NCBI GenBank assembly: GCA_023512635.1
Contig: JAILZF010000006.1
Location: 1-35,594 of the forward strand
Reading direction: 5' to 3'
DNA length: 35,594 nt
DNA from: Alicyclobacillus sp.
Lineage (GTDB): Bacteria; Bacillota; Bacilli; Alicyclobacillales; Alicyclobacillaceae
A program made the translations under genes and the position numbers. A model generated the notes under the pieces. That model was not told the DNA's origin. It saw nothing but the letters and a program-made list of their open reading frames with translations, and did no database searches. Below, one piece after another: positions 9,184 to 17,786 of this stretch. Position 1 is the stretch's first letter; each line of letters starts with the position of its first letter.

Positions 9184-9230
9184 AGGGCTGTCCTGGCTGG
9201 GTCGCAGGGTCGACCCGGAAGGACAGCCCT
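9184..9230. repeat. Two-tier inverted repeat between rpoZ and coaBC
   Basis: The outer arms AGGGCTGTCCT (9184-9194) and AGGACAGCCCT (9220-9230) are perfect. An inner GGGTCG (9199-9204) pairs with CGACCC (9211-9216). No T-run follows. It shares the core CTGTCC/GGACAG with the hairpin on the other side of rpoZ. It may separate rpoZ mRNA from coaBC mRNA by processing. Confidence 0.85.
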
Positions 9231-9291
9231 CGCGCTGTTTGAGCGGTGTTCACCAGCCGCGGCAATCCTGGTGCAGAGGAGGACGAGACCC

Positions 9292-10527
9292 ATGGCTGCG
9301 GTGTTGCTGGGGGTGAGCGGAGGCATTGCGGCGTACAAGGCTGCTGCGTTGTGCAGTCTGTTGGTCAAAAAGGGCCATGATGTGCAGGTGCTGATGACGG
9401 AGCACGCCACGCGTTTCATCCAACCGTTGACCTTTCAAGCACTGAGCAAGCGGACGGTGGTGACCGATACGTTTGCTGAGCCGAACCCGGCAGAAATCGC
9501 GCATATTGCACTGGCCGACTGGGCGGACGTGTACGTGATTGCCCCGGCCACGGCCAACGTCTTGGCCAAACTGGCCCTGGGCTTGGCGGACGACATGGTA
9601 ACGACGACGGCGCTCGCCTGTCGGGCGCCGTTGGTGGTGGCGCCGGCGATGAACGTGCATATGTGGACCCACCCGGTGGTGCAGGGCCATGTACAGGCCT
9701 TGCAGCAGCGCGGTGTGGTGGTGGTGCAGCCTGGGTCTGGGCCCCTGGCTTGCGGTTACGTCGGCGAGGGGAGGCTGGCGGAACCTGAGGAGATTGCGGC
9801 GGCCGTGGAGGCCCTGTGGCAGCGTCCGCGGGATATGGCTGGGTTACGGGTATTGGTGACGGCAGGCCCGACGATTGAAGAGATCGACCCGGTTCGCTAC
9901 TTGAGCAATGCGTCTTCAGGCAAGATGGGGTATGCCCTGGCACGTGCAGCCGTGCGGCGCGGGGCGCAGGTCTCGCTGGTTTCTGGGCCGACGGCCCTGC
10001 CGCCGGTGACAGGTGCGGAGCTGGTGGCGGTGCGTTCAACCGAGGAGATGTTGCAAGCGGTGTTGGCGCGCGCTGAGGCGGCCGATGTGGTGATTGGCGC
10101 GGCAGCGCCTGTGGACTTCCGTCCGCTGCACCGGCTCCCCCATAAGTGGAAAAAACAGGACGGGCCGCCGCAACTGGAGTTGGTCCCTACCCCGGACGTG
10201 CTGGCCATGGCGGCAGCACGGCGGCGTCCCGGGCAAATCTGGGTTGGGTTTGCTGCCGAGACGCAAGACGCACTGCGCCACGGATGGGACAAGCTGACGC
10301 GCAAAGGCCTCGATATGGTCGTGGTGAACAACGTGAGCGAGCCGGGGGCGGGGTTTGCCGTGGATACCAACCGTGTGGTCTTGCTGACGCGCGACGGTGG
10401 TGAACAGGCCTTGCCTTTGCTGAGCAAAGACGCGGTGGCGGAGCGAATTCTCGACGCGGTTCAGGCGCTGCGCGGGACGCTGCCAGCCCCTGGGGGAGGG
10501 CAGACGTCCGTTGGTGCAGGTGGCTGA
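9292..10527 (+). CDS. coaBC: Bifunctional phosphopantothenoylcysteine decarboxylase / synthetase
   Basis: Two consecutive CoA biosynthesis steps: the CoaB domain couples 4'-phosphopantothenate to cysteine, and the N-terminal CoaC domain decarboxylates the product. 411 residues. The flavoprotein CoaC half starts VLLGVSGGIAAYKAAAL and has HIALADWADVYVIAPATANV, VVAPAMNVHMW, and the substrate flap Cys in LACGYVGEGRLAEP. CoaB begins near residue 185 with VLVTAGPTIEEIDPVRYLSN. The ATG at 9292 follows AGAGGAGGA. The last 17 bases overlap priA. CoaC usually has PASANT where PATANV is seen, with the Asn kept. Confidence 0.95.
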   Translation: MAAVLLGVSGGIAAYKAAALCSLLVKKGHDVQVLMTEHATRFIQPLTFQALSKRTVVTDTFAEPNPAEIAHIALADWADVYVIAPATANVLAKLALGLADDMVTTTALACRAPLVVAPAMNVHMWTHPVVQGHVQALQQRGVVVVQPGSGPLACGYVGEGRLAEPEEIAAAVEALWQRPRDMAGLRVLVTAGPTIEEIDPVRYLSNASSGKMGYALARAAVRRGAQVSLVSGPTALPPVTGAELVAVRSTEEMLQAVLARAEAADVVIGAAAPVDFRPLHRLPHKWKKQDGPPQLELVPTPDVLAMAAARRRPGQIWVGFAAETQDALRHGWDKLTRKGLDMVVVNNVSEPGAGFAVDTNRVVLLTRDGGEQALPLLSKDAVAERILDAVQALRGTLPAPGGGQTSVGAGG

Positions 10528-12958
10528 GGTGGTGGTGGATGTTGCGGCCCGCCAGCTCGACCGTACGTTGGATTACCTCGTCCCGCCCACTTGTCCTTAT
10601 CCGGTTCAGCCTGGCCAGCGTGTCTTTGTCCCTTTGGCTCAACGCTATGTGTTGGGCTACGTGTGGCAGGTGCGCCACCTGACGGCAGCGCCAGACGGGC
10701 TTAAGCCCTTGGCCGCGGTGCTTGATGAACGGCCGCTGTTGACCGCGGAGCTGTTGGACTTGGCCGCGTGGCTTTGTGAACGCTGGCTGTGTACCCGGCG
10801 CGAGGCCTTGCAAGCGATGCTGCCGGCGGCCTACCGGTTGGAGCAAACCCGCCAGTACCGCGCTCGCGCAGGTGCAGCAGGGGCACTGAACGCGGCGCTT
10901 TGGCAAGCGGACGCCGAGCGGGTCTGGCAGGCGCTGCAGCAGGGGCCGTTGACGTTTGCCCAACTTCTGGCTCGTTATGGGCCTGGGGCAGCACCGGCCT
11001 TAGAGCAGTTGTTGGCGGCGGGGTGGGCAGAAGAGGTCTGGCAGGGCCGCGATGCAGTGAGAGAGAAGACGGTCACCTGGGTAGAGGCGGCTGTTGCCGC
11101 GGAGGAACTGGCTGCAGCCCAGGCACAGCGCGCCCGCCGCGCTCCCCGGCAAGCGGCCCTGTTGGCGGAACTGCTGGCCCGTGGTCCAGCCCTGCCGGTA
11201 CAGGCTTTGGGTGTGCGGGCTTCGGAGCCGGCGCTCAAACAGCTGGTGGCTGCCGGGTTGGTTCGACTGCGGGCGGTTGCGTATGAGCGGCGCGCGGTGG
11301 TGGCGGCCGGGCCAGCGGATGTGGCTCCGCCATTGACGACGTGGCAACAGCGGGCGGTGGACCAGCTGCTGCAGAGTTTGGCGCAGCGGCGTTTTGCCGA
11401 GTTTGTGCTGCACGGGGTGACAGGCAGCGGCAAGACAGAGGTCTACCTGCAAACCATTGCCCGTTGCTTGGCGGAGGGTGGCGGTGCGTTGGTGCTGGTG
11501 CCTGAGATTGCGCTGACGCCTCAGCTGGTGCAGCGCTTTATTGGGCGCTTCGGGGAACAGGTGGCCGTCTTGCATTCAGCGTTGTCGGCCGGGGAGCGGC
11601 GAGACGAGTGGCTGCGCGTGCGGCGCGGACAGGCGCGGGTGGTGGTAGGGGCACGCAGTGCTGTGTTTGCGCCTGTGCAGGGGTTGCGTCTGGTGATTGT
11701 CGACGAGGAGCACGAGCCAACGTATAAGCAAGCGGACAGCCCGCGCTACGACGCACGCGCGGTGGCACGCTGGCGGATGGAGCGGGCAGGGGGGACGCTG
11801 GTCTATGGCTCTGCGACGCCTTCGTTAGCGGCCATGGGGCAGGTGGAACAGGGCCGCGCTCACTTGCTGGTGCTGCCGCAGCGCGCCAATGGCCGGCCGC
11901 TGCCACCAGTGCAGGTGGTGGACATGCGCGCCGAGCTGCGTGCCGGTAACCGCTCGCTGTTCAGCCGGGCCATGGCTGAAGGGTTGGCGGCGGCTGTCGC
12001 AGCGGGCCGCCAGGCGATTCTCTTCCTCAACCGCCGCGGTTACGCCGCGTTCTTGATCTGCCGCCACTGCGGTGAACTGCTGCGTTGCCGCCATTGTGAT
12101 ATCTCGCTGACGCTGCACCGCAAGGATCAACGTGCCTGGTTGCAATGCCATTACTGCGGGTCCACCGCGCCGGCGCCGGCTGTCTGTCCGGCGTGCGCAG
12201 AGCCGGCACTGCGCCCGTATGGCGCGGGTACACAGCAGGTGGAACAGGCTGTGCGGGAGCGTTGGCCGACCTGGCGGGTGTTGCGCATGGACGTGGACAC
12301 CACCCGCCGGAAAGGTGCCCACCAGGCGTTGATTGAGCAGTTTGCCCGCGGGGATGCTGACGTTTTAATTGGCACTCAAATGGTGGCCAAGGGCTTGGAC
12401 TTTCCGAACGTTGTCTTTGTCGGTGTGGTGTCGGCCGACACCATGCTGGCGGTTCCCGATTTTCAGGCGGCTGAACGGACGTTTAACCTGTTGACGCAAG
12501 TGGCCGGGCGCTCTGGCCGGGCTGACGCTCCAGGACAGACGGTGGTACAGACGTATCAGCCGGAGCACTACGCCATTCAGGCGGCTGCCCGGCACGATTA
12601 TCGCGCGTTTTACGAGCAAGAACGGAAACTTCGGGCCACCTTTCAGTACCCGCCGTTTTGTGAGTTGGCGGTGTTTGTGGCGATGCATCCGCATGAACAT
12701 GTGGCGGCAAGCGCTGCCCGCCGTTTTGAGCGCGAGCTGCGGCGCCGCCTGACGGCTGCTGCTGCAACCGTTTGGCCGGCCGCCCCGGCAGGGGTTGGCC
12801 GGGTAGAAGACCGTTACCGGTATCAGGTTGTGGTAAAGTATGTTCAATGGACAGACGTCCGCACCGCGCTGCGCACCGCCTGGGACGCGGTGGACGAGCG
12901 CCTGCGCGCCTTGGGAGGGACGGCCGTATTGGATGTGGGGGCAGCGCGCATAGGGTAA
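10511..12958 (+). CDS. priA: Primosomal protein N' (PriA helicase)
   Basis: Superfamily 2 DNA helicase that reloads the replisome at stalled forks. About 815 residues. The N-terminal 3'-DNA-binding domain has VDVAARQLDRTLDYLVP. Walker A GVTGSGKTEVYL lies near residue 303 and the DEEH box (VDEEHEPTYKQ) near 398. The zinc-binding insertion (about 516-563) has the cysteine pairs CRHC, CRHC, CHYC and CPAC. QMVAKGLDFPNVVFVGVVSAD and QVAGRSGRA follow. TTG at 10511 is used, with GGGGGAGGG about 10 bases upstream; GTG at 10514 is an alternative. The overlap with coaBC suggests translational coupling. Confidence 0.95.
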   Translation: MVQVAEVVVDVAARQLDRTLDYLVPPTCPYPVQPGQRVFVPLAQRYVLGYVWQVRHLTAAPDGLKPLAAVLDERPLLTAELLDLAAWLCERWLCTRREALQAMLPAAYRLEQTRQYRARAGAAGALNAALWQADAERVWQALQQGPLTFAQLLARYGPGAAPALEQLLAAGWAEEVWQGRDAVREKTVTWVEAAVAAEELAAAQAQRARRAPRQAALLAELLARGPALPVQALGVRASEPALKQLVAAGLVRLRAVAYERRAVVAAGPADVAPPLTTWQQRAVDQLLQSLAQRRFAEFVLHGVTGSGKTEVYLQTIARCLAEGGGALVLVPEIALTPQLVQRFIGRFGEQVAVLHSALSAGERRDEWLRVRRGQARVVVGARSAVFAPVQGLRLVIVDEEHEPTYKQADSPRYDARAVARWRMERAGGTLVYGSATPSLAAMGQVEQGRAHLLVLPQRANGRPLPPVQVVDMRAELRAGNRSLFSRAMAEGLAAAVAAGRQAILFLNRRGYAAFLICRHCGELLRCRHCDISLTLHRKDQRAWLQCHYCGSTAPAPAVCPACAEPALRPYGAGTQQVEQAVRERWPTWRVLRMDVDTTRRKGAHQALIEQFARGDADVLIGTQMVAKGLDFPNVVFVGVVSADTMLAVPDFQAAERTFNLLTQVAGRSGRADAPGQTVVQTYQPEHYAIQAAARHDYRAFYEQERKLRATFQYPPFCELAVFVAMHPHEHVAASAARRFERELRRRLTAAAATVWPAAPAGVGRVEDRYRYQVVVKYVQWTDVRTALRTAWDAVDERLRALGGTAVLDVGAARIG

Positions 12959-13027
12959 TCCAGCGCTGCCGGACGCGCGCAACCTGCAGTGCGAAGCAGG
13001 TGTCCAGCGCACAGGGAGGGATTCGCG

Positions 13028-13510
13028 GTGTCTATCCGTATCATCCGGACGGGGGATGACCCGGTTTTGCGCCAGGTCTCAAAACCTGTTCCACAGGTCA
13101 ACAAAGCGATTGAAAAACTGCTGGACGACATGGCTGAGACGATGTATCACGCGGAGGGTGTCGGATTAGCAGCTGTACAGATTGGCGTACTCAAGCGGCT
13201 GGTGGTGGTGGATGTCGGCGACGGTCTGATTGAACTGATTAACCCGGAGCTGTTGGAAGCGCACGGCGAGCAGCGAGGGGTAGAGGGCTGCTTGTCGCTC
13301 CCCGGGCTGCGCGCGGAGGTGACACGTGCGGCACGCGTCAAGGTGCGGGCGCTCAACCGCCGCGGCGAACCGTTTGAACTGGAGGGCAGCGACCTGTTGG
13401 CGCGCTGTCTGCAGCACGAGATTGACCACCTCAACGGGATTTTGTTTACGGATTACGTCAAACCGGAGGACATCTTTTACGAAACAGAACAGGGGCAGAA
13501 GTCCAGATGA
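13028..13510 (+). CDS. def: Peptide deformylase
   Basis: Iron- or zinc-dependent removal of the N-formyl group from nascent proteins. 160 residues. All three family motifs are present: GVGLAAVQIG, EGCLSLPG with the metal-binding Cys, and QHEIDHLNG with the HEIDH metal ligands and catalytic Glu. Motif 2 has Leu where Val is commoner. GTG at 13028 follows CAGGGAGGG; an in-frame upstream extension lacks family similarity. The 3' end overlaps fmt by an ATGA junction, so deformylase and formyltransferase are translationally coupled, a usual pairing in bacteria. Confidence 0.96.
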   Translation: MSIRIIRTGDDPVLRQVSKPVPQVNKAIEKLLDDMAETMYHAEGVGLAAVQIGVLKRLVVVDVGDGLIELINPELLEAHGEQRGVEGCLSLPGLRAEVTRAARVKVRALNRRGEPFELEGSDLLARCLQHEIDHLNGILFTDYVKPEDIFYETEQGQKSR

Positions 13511-14493
13511 GTCAGCGGCCGCGGGTGTTGTTTTTGGGGACGTCCGACTTTGCCGTCCCGGTCTTGCAAGCGCTGGCGGCGGGGGACTATGAGCTGGTCG
13601 GGGTGGTTACCCAGCCGGACCGGCCAGCTGGCCGGCGCCGTGAACTGGCACCATCGCCTGTGAAGGTTGCCGCCGTGGCGTTAGGCCTGCCGCTGTGGCA
13701 GCCGCCGCGTGTGCGCGCACCCGAGGTGCTGGCGGCCTTGGCGGAGCTGCGGCCGGATGTTGCGGTGACAGCAGCTTACGGGCAAATCCTGCCGCAGGCC
13801 CTGCTCGACTTGCCGAGGCACGGTTGTCTGAACTTGCATCCTTCGCTGCTGCCGCGCTGGCGCGGTGCGGCTCCGGTGCAACGCGCCCTGCTGGCAGGGG
13901 ATGCGCAGACAGGGGTGTGCGTGATGCGCATGGCCTTGGCGTTGGACGCCGGGCCCGTCTTGGCTGTGCACCAGACTGCTATCGACCCGGAAGAGGACGC
14001 CGGCACCCTGAGCGCGCGTTTGGCTGCGGCTGGGGCACAACTGTTGTTGCAGGTGCTGCCTGACTACTTGGCCGGCCGCTTGCCCGCGGTCCCCCAGGCT
14101 GAGCAAGGGGTCACCTACGCGGAACGATTGACGCGCGCAGACGAGTGGCTGGACTGGACACAGCCAGCCTGGCAGGTGCACAATCACGTGCGCGCGTTGG
14201 CACCGCAACCGGGGGCCTGCACGCGCGTGGCCGAGGTGCGCGGTGACGGACTGGTTAAGGTATGGCGGACGCGCTGGCAGCCGTTGGACGGGCCGGAGGC
14301 ACCCCCGGGGCGCGTCGAACGGCTGGCAGGGGGGACGGTGGGGGTACGCTGTGCGGACGCCTGGCTGCCCCTAGTGGAGGTTCAGCCGGCCGGCAAGCGG
14401 CGGTTGCCGGCGAGTGACTGGCTGCGCGGTGCCGGCGGTGCGGTGCAGTTTGCTGCGCCGGCCCAACCGGCGAGCGGGGAGGGGCCAGCGTGA
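13507..14493 (+). CDS. fmt: Methionyl-tRNA formyltransferase
   Basis: Formylates initiator Met-tRNA with 10-formyltetrahydrofolate. 328 residues. N-terminal hydrolase domain: LFLGTSDFAVPVLQAL, VTQPDRPAGR, then NLHPSLLPRWRGAAP. The catalytic triad is visible as N109, H111 and D147 (in ALDAGPVL). The C-terminal anticodon/acceptor-binding OB-fold domain runs from about residue 210. The ATG overlaps the def stop, and the stop overlaps the rsmB GTG start (GTGA), so def-fmt-rsmB form one translational unit. Confidence 0.96.
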   Translation: MSQRPRVLFLGTSDFAVPVLQALAAGDYELVGVVTQPDRPAGRRRELAPSPVKVAAVALGLPLWQPPRVRAPEVLAALAELRPDVAVTAAYGQILPQALLDLPRHGCLNLHPSLLPRWRGAAPVQRALLAGDAQTGVCVMRMALALDAGPVLAVHQTAIDPEEDAGTLSARLAAAGAQLLLQVLPDYLAGRLPAVPQAEQGVTYAERLTRADEWLDWTQPAWQVHNHVRALAPQPGACTRVAEVRGDGLVKVWRTRWQPLDGPEAPPGRVERLAGGTVGVRCADAWLPLVEVQPAGKRRLPASDWLRGAGGAVQFAAPAQPASGEGPA

Positions 14494-15869
14494 TTTCTCC
14501 GGCACGCCGCTGCGCCTGGCAGGCGCTGTGCAACATGGCGCAGCGTCAACAGTACGCTAACGCCGCGCTGCAACACGTGTTGCGCAGCGCGGCCCTGTCC
14601 GAGCGCGATAAAGCGCTGTGCACTGAGCTGGTGTATGGGACCGTGCAGCGCCAACGGACGCTCGATGCACTGCTGGCGGAACATAGCCGGCGGCCGTTGA
14701 CGCGCCTGGAACCGCCGGTGCTCGCCCTGCTGCGCATGACCGCTTACCAACTGGTGTTTCTCGACCGCATCCCGGCATACGCGGCGGTGGATGACGCGGT
14801 GGAGTTAGCCAAGCAGTCGCGTCCGCGCGCAGCCGGTTTTGTGAACGCGGTGTTGCGCGCCTGGCTGCGCGACCCGCGCCCGGCGCGGGCACGCCTGCAG
14901 GAATTGGTGGCACGCACGGGTGCCTGGGCAGAGCAGATGGGGCTGTTGCACAGCTATCCAACGTGGCTGGTGGAGGCGTGGGAACGGCAGTTTGGCCGGG
15001 CCCGTACCGAGGCGATGCTGATCTCGTGCAACCAGCCGCCGGTCTTAGGGGTGCGCGTCAACCCGCTGCGGGCCACCCGTGAACAGGCGCTGGTGCGTGT
15101 GCAAACGGCAGCCGGTGCGGCGGCAGCCACCGCGTCACCTGTGGCGCCCTGGGGATTGCGTCTGCACCGCGGTCTGGACGTGGAGGCGTGGGACCTGTAC
15201 CGCGAGGGGTGGGTGACCGTCCAGGACGAAGGCTCCATGCTGGTGGCGCCCTTGGTCAGCCCGTCCCCGTCGGCGGTGGTCTTAGATATGTGTGCTGGAC
15301 TGGGCACCAAGGCGACCCACCTCGCCGAGTTGCAAGCGGACCGCGGGCAGGTGTGGGCGTGCGATGTGTACGGCCATAAACTGCGCAACATGCAAACGGC
15401 TGCCCGGCGTTTGGGATTGACCAGCCTAAAGCCGTTGCTGACGGACGCCCGCAGCTTGCCGCAGCGGCCCGGGTGGAGCGGGCGGTTTGACGCGGTCCTG
15501 CTCGACGCGCCGTGCAGTGGTCTAGGGGTGTTGCGGCGCCGCCCAGACATCCGCTGGCGGCGGACGCCGGCCGATTTGGCGTCGTTGCAGACACTGCAGG
15601 CAGAGCTGTTGCGCGCAGCGGCGCTGCTCGTCCGGCCGGGGGGTGTGGTGGTCTACGCCACCTGTACCTTGCTGGCGGAAGAGAACGAAGTCCAGCTGGC
15701 ACATCTGTTGGCGGACGGCGTGCCGCTGCGCCCTGAAGACCCGCGCCCCTGGCTGCCGCACGCAGTGGCCGAGCGGATCGACATGTGCACCGCAGGGGTG
15801 CTGCTGACGCCAGAGCAGTGGCAGACCGACGGGTTTTATATGGCGCGCCTCCGGCGGATGGATGGTTGA
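14490..15869 (+). CDS. rsmB: 16S rRNA (cytosine-967 C5) methyltransferase
   Basis: SAM-dependent methylation of C967 of 16S rRNA (Sun/RsmB). 459 residues. The N-terminal NusB-like RNA-binding domain (about 1-140) has YANAALQHVLR and ELVYGTVQRQRTLD. The methyltransferase domain has VLDMCAGLGTKATHLAEL and the two catalytic cysteines C342 (DAPCSGLGVLRRRPD) and C392 (YATCTLLAEENE). GTG at 14490 overlaps the fmt stop and is preceded by GGGGAGGGG inside fmt. Confidence 0.95.
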   Translation: MISPARRCAWQALCNMAQRQQYANAALQHVLRSAALSERDKALCTELVYGTVQRQRTLDALLAEHSRRPLTRLEPPVLALLRMTAYQLVFLDRIPAYAAVDDAVELAKQSRPRAAGFVNAVLRAWLRDPRPARARLQELVARTGAWAEQMGLLHSYPTWLVEAWERQFGRARTEAMLISCNQPPVLGVRVNPLRATREQALVRVQTAAGAAAATASPVAPWGLRLHRGLDVEAWDLYREGWVTVQDEGSMLVAPLVSPSPSAVVLDMCAGLGTKATHLAELQADRGQVWACDVYGHKLRNMQTAARRLGLTSLKPLLTDARSLPQRPGWSGRFDAVLLDAPCSGLGVLRRRPDIRWRRTPADLASLQTLQAELLRAAALLVRPGGVVVYATCTLLAEENEVQLAHLLADGVPLRPEDPRPWLPHAVAERIDMCTAGVLLTPEQWQTDGFYMARLRRMDG

Positions 15870-15932
15870 GGCGCCAGGGCTGTGGATGAGGCAGGCATAC
15901 CACGGGGAAGGCAGACCGTGAGGAGGATGGCG

Positions 15933-16979
15933 ATGCAACACCTGTACGACATGCGCAGCAGTGAACTGGCGGCGTGGCTGGAGTCCCTGGGGGAGCCGCG
16001 TTACCGGGGGAAGCAGGTGTTTCAATGGCTGTACCAACGGCGGGTACGATCGGTGGCAGAGATGACCAACCTGCCCAAGGCACTGCGCCAACGCTTGGCA
16101 GACCAGGCGGTGTTGGCGACGGCCCGTGAGGTCACTCGACAGGTCTCACAGGTGGACGGGACGGTCAAGTTCTTGCTTGGTTGGCCGGATGGCGTGACGG
16201 TAGAAACCGTCCTGATGCGGCATGACTACGGCAACAGCGTGTGCGTCTCAACCCAGGTGGGCTGCAAAATGGGCTGCGCTTTTTGCGCCTCCACGCTGGG
16301 CGGGATGATTCGGCAGATGACCGCAGGTGAGATGGTCGAGCAGTTGTTGGCCAGCCAGCGTTTGCTTGATGCGACAGATGAGCGGGTTTCGTCCGTGGTA
16401 TTGATGGGGTCTGGTGAGCCCATGGACAACTACGACCAGGCCATGAAGTTTATCGATATCATCCGCGACCCGGACGGGTTGAACATTGGCCAGCGCCACA
16501 TCACCCTTTCCACCGTCGGGTTGGTGCCAGGGATTGTACGGTTGGCAGACGAGGGCCGGCCCATTACACTGGCGGTCTCGCTGCATGCGCCGACGGATGA
16601 GCTGCGCTCGGCGCTGATGCCGGTCAACAAAGCGTATCCGATTGCCAAACTGCTGGAGGCCTGCCAGTATTACTATAGAAAGACGGGCAAGCGCATCTCG
16701 TTTGAATACGCCCTGATTGGAGGCAAAAACGACGCGCTGGAACACGCCCGCCAGTTGGCAGAGCTGTTGCGCGGACTGCCTTGCCACGTCAACTTAATCC
16801 CGGTCAACTACGTGCCGGAACGCAACTTCCAACGCACGCCCAAGGCGCAAGTGCAGGCGTTTTTGCAGGAATTGCGGCGCCTGGGCGTCAACGCTACGGT
16901 ACGGCGGGAAATGGGGCACGACATTGCTGCCGCCTGTGGGCAATTGCGGGCGGAGCACGCTGCCCGGCCGGCGCCCTGA
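15933..16979 (+). CDS. rlmN: Dual-specificity 23S rRNA / tRNA adenine C2 methyltransferase
   Basis: Radical SAM enzyme that makes 2-methyladenosine at A2503 of 23S rRNA and A37 of some tRNAs. 348 residues. An N-terminal RNA-binding region (YRGKQVFQWLY) precedes the radical SAM cluster motif CKMGCAFC (C111, C115, C118). VVLMGSGEPMDNYD and HITLSTVG follow, and the second catalytic Cys is near the C-terminus in MGHDIAAACGQL. The ATG at 15933 is 6 bases after AGGAGG; the ATG at 15927 abuts that site and is rejected. It precedes prpC as in B. subtilis. Confidence 0.96.
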   Translation: MQHLYDMRSSELAAWLESLGEPRYRGKQVFQWLYQRRVRSVAEMTNLPKALRQRLADQAVLATAREVTRQVSQVDGTVKFLLGWPDGVTVETVLMRHDYGNSVCVSTQVGCKMGCAFCASTLGGMIRQMTAGEMVEQLLASQRLLDATDERVSSVVLMGSGEPMDNYDQAMKFIDIIRDPDGLNIGQRHITLSTVGLVPGIVRLADEGRPITLAVSLHAPTDELRSALMPVNKAYPIAKLLEACQYYYRKTGKRISFEYALIGGKNDALEHARQLAELLRGLPCHVNLIPVNYVPERNFQRTPKAQVQAFLQELRRLGVNATVRREMGHDIAAACGQLRAEHAARPAP

Positions 16980-17018
16980 GCAGGAGCCGGCGCGGCGTTT
17001 CGAGGGGTGGAGAGTAGC

Positions 17019-17786
17019 ATGTTGTTGGCGGTCCGATCGCACATCGGCCGGGTGCGACATATGAACCAAGACAGTTTTGCCGTTTGGGCAGAACAGCCGC
17101 CGCTTTGTCTGCTGGTGGTGGCCGACGGCATGGGCGGGGCGTCTGCCGGGGAAGTGGCCAGCCGTTTGGCGGCTGAGACCGTCACGGCGACAGTGGCAGA
17201 GGCTTGCCGTATGCAGCCGCACAGCCAGCCGGAAGAGTGGTTGCGCAGCGCTGTTCAAGCGGCCAACCGGCGTATCTGGGAAGAGGCGCGCAGCTCCCAG
17301 GCGTACGTAGGCATGGGGACGACCCTGGTGGCTGCGCTGGTGTACGGGGAGCAGGTGGTGTTGGCGCACGTGGGGGACAGCCGCGCGTACCTGCTGCACG
17401 ATGGGCAGTTGGCGCAGGTCACGGCGGACCATTCCCTGGTGGCTGAGCTGGTCCGGCGCGGGCAGCTGACGGAGGAGGAGGCGTTACACCATCCGCAGCG
17501 GCACATCGTCACGCGCTCGTTGGGCACGGCCGAGTTTGCGGACCCGGATGTGTCGTGTCATCCGTTTGCGGCGCGCGATGTGTTGCTGTTGTGCACGGAC
17601 GGATTGTCTAACCTGGTGGGGTTGGACGAGCTTTCCGCCCGGCTGCAGCCGCTGCAAACGGCGGCTGCCCAGGCAGAGGTGGAACAAGCGGCCGAAGAGC
17701 TGGTGGCGCTGGCGTTGGACAGGGGAGGGCCGGACAACGTGACGGTGGCCCTTGCGGTGCGTCGAGAGGGGCGTGACGCTGAGTGA
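17019..17786 (+). CDS. prpC: PP2C-type Ser/Thr phosphatase
   Basis: Manganese-dependent phosphatase that reverses phosphorylation by PrkC; cytoplasmic. 255 residues. Metal-binding motifs: RHMNQDSFAVW, LLVVADGMGGASAGEVAS, VGMGTTLVAALVYG, HVGDSRAYLL, LLLCTDGLSN and GGPDNVTVALAV. The ATG at 17019 matches the B. subtilis PrpC start (MLxAxxxxxGxxRxxNxD); a GTG at 17007 would add four residues without a better site. The stop overlaps the prkC GTG by 4 bases, tying phosphatase and kinase production together. Confidence 0.95.
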   Translation: MLLAVRSHIGRVRHMNQDSFAVWAEQPPLCLLVVADGMGGASAGEVASRLAAETVTATVAEACRMQPHSQPEEWLRSAVQAANRRIWEEARSSQAYVGMGTTLVAALVYGEQVVLAHVGDSRAYLLHDGQLAQVTADHSLVAELVRRGQLTEEEALHHPQRHIVTRSLGTAEFADPDVSCHPFAARDVLLLCTDGLSNLVGLDELSARLQPLQTAAAQAEVEQAAEELVALALDRGGPDNVTVALAVRREGRDAE

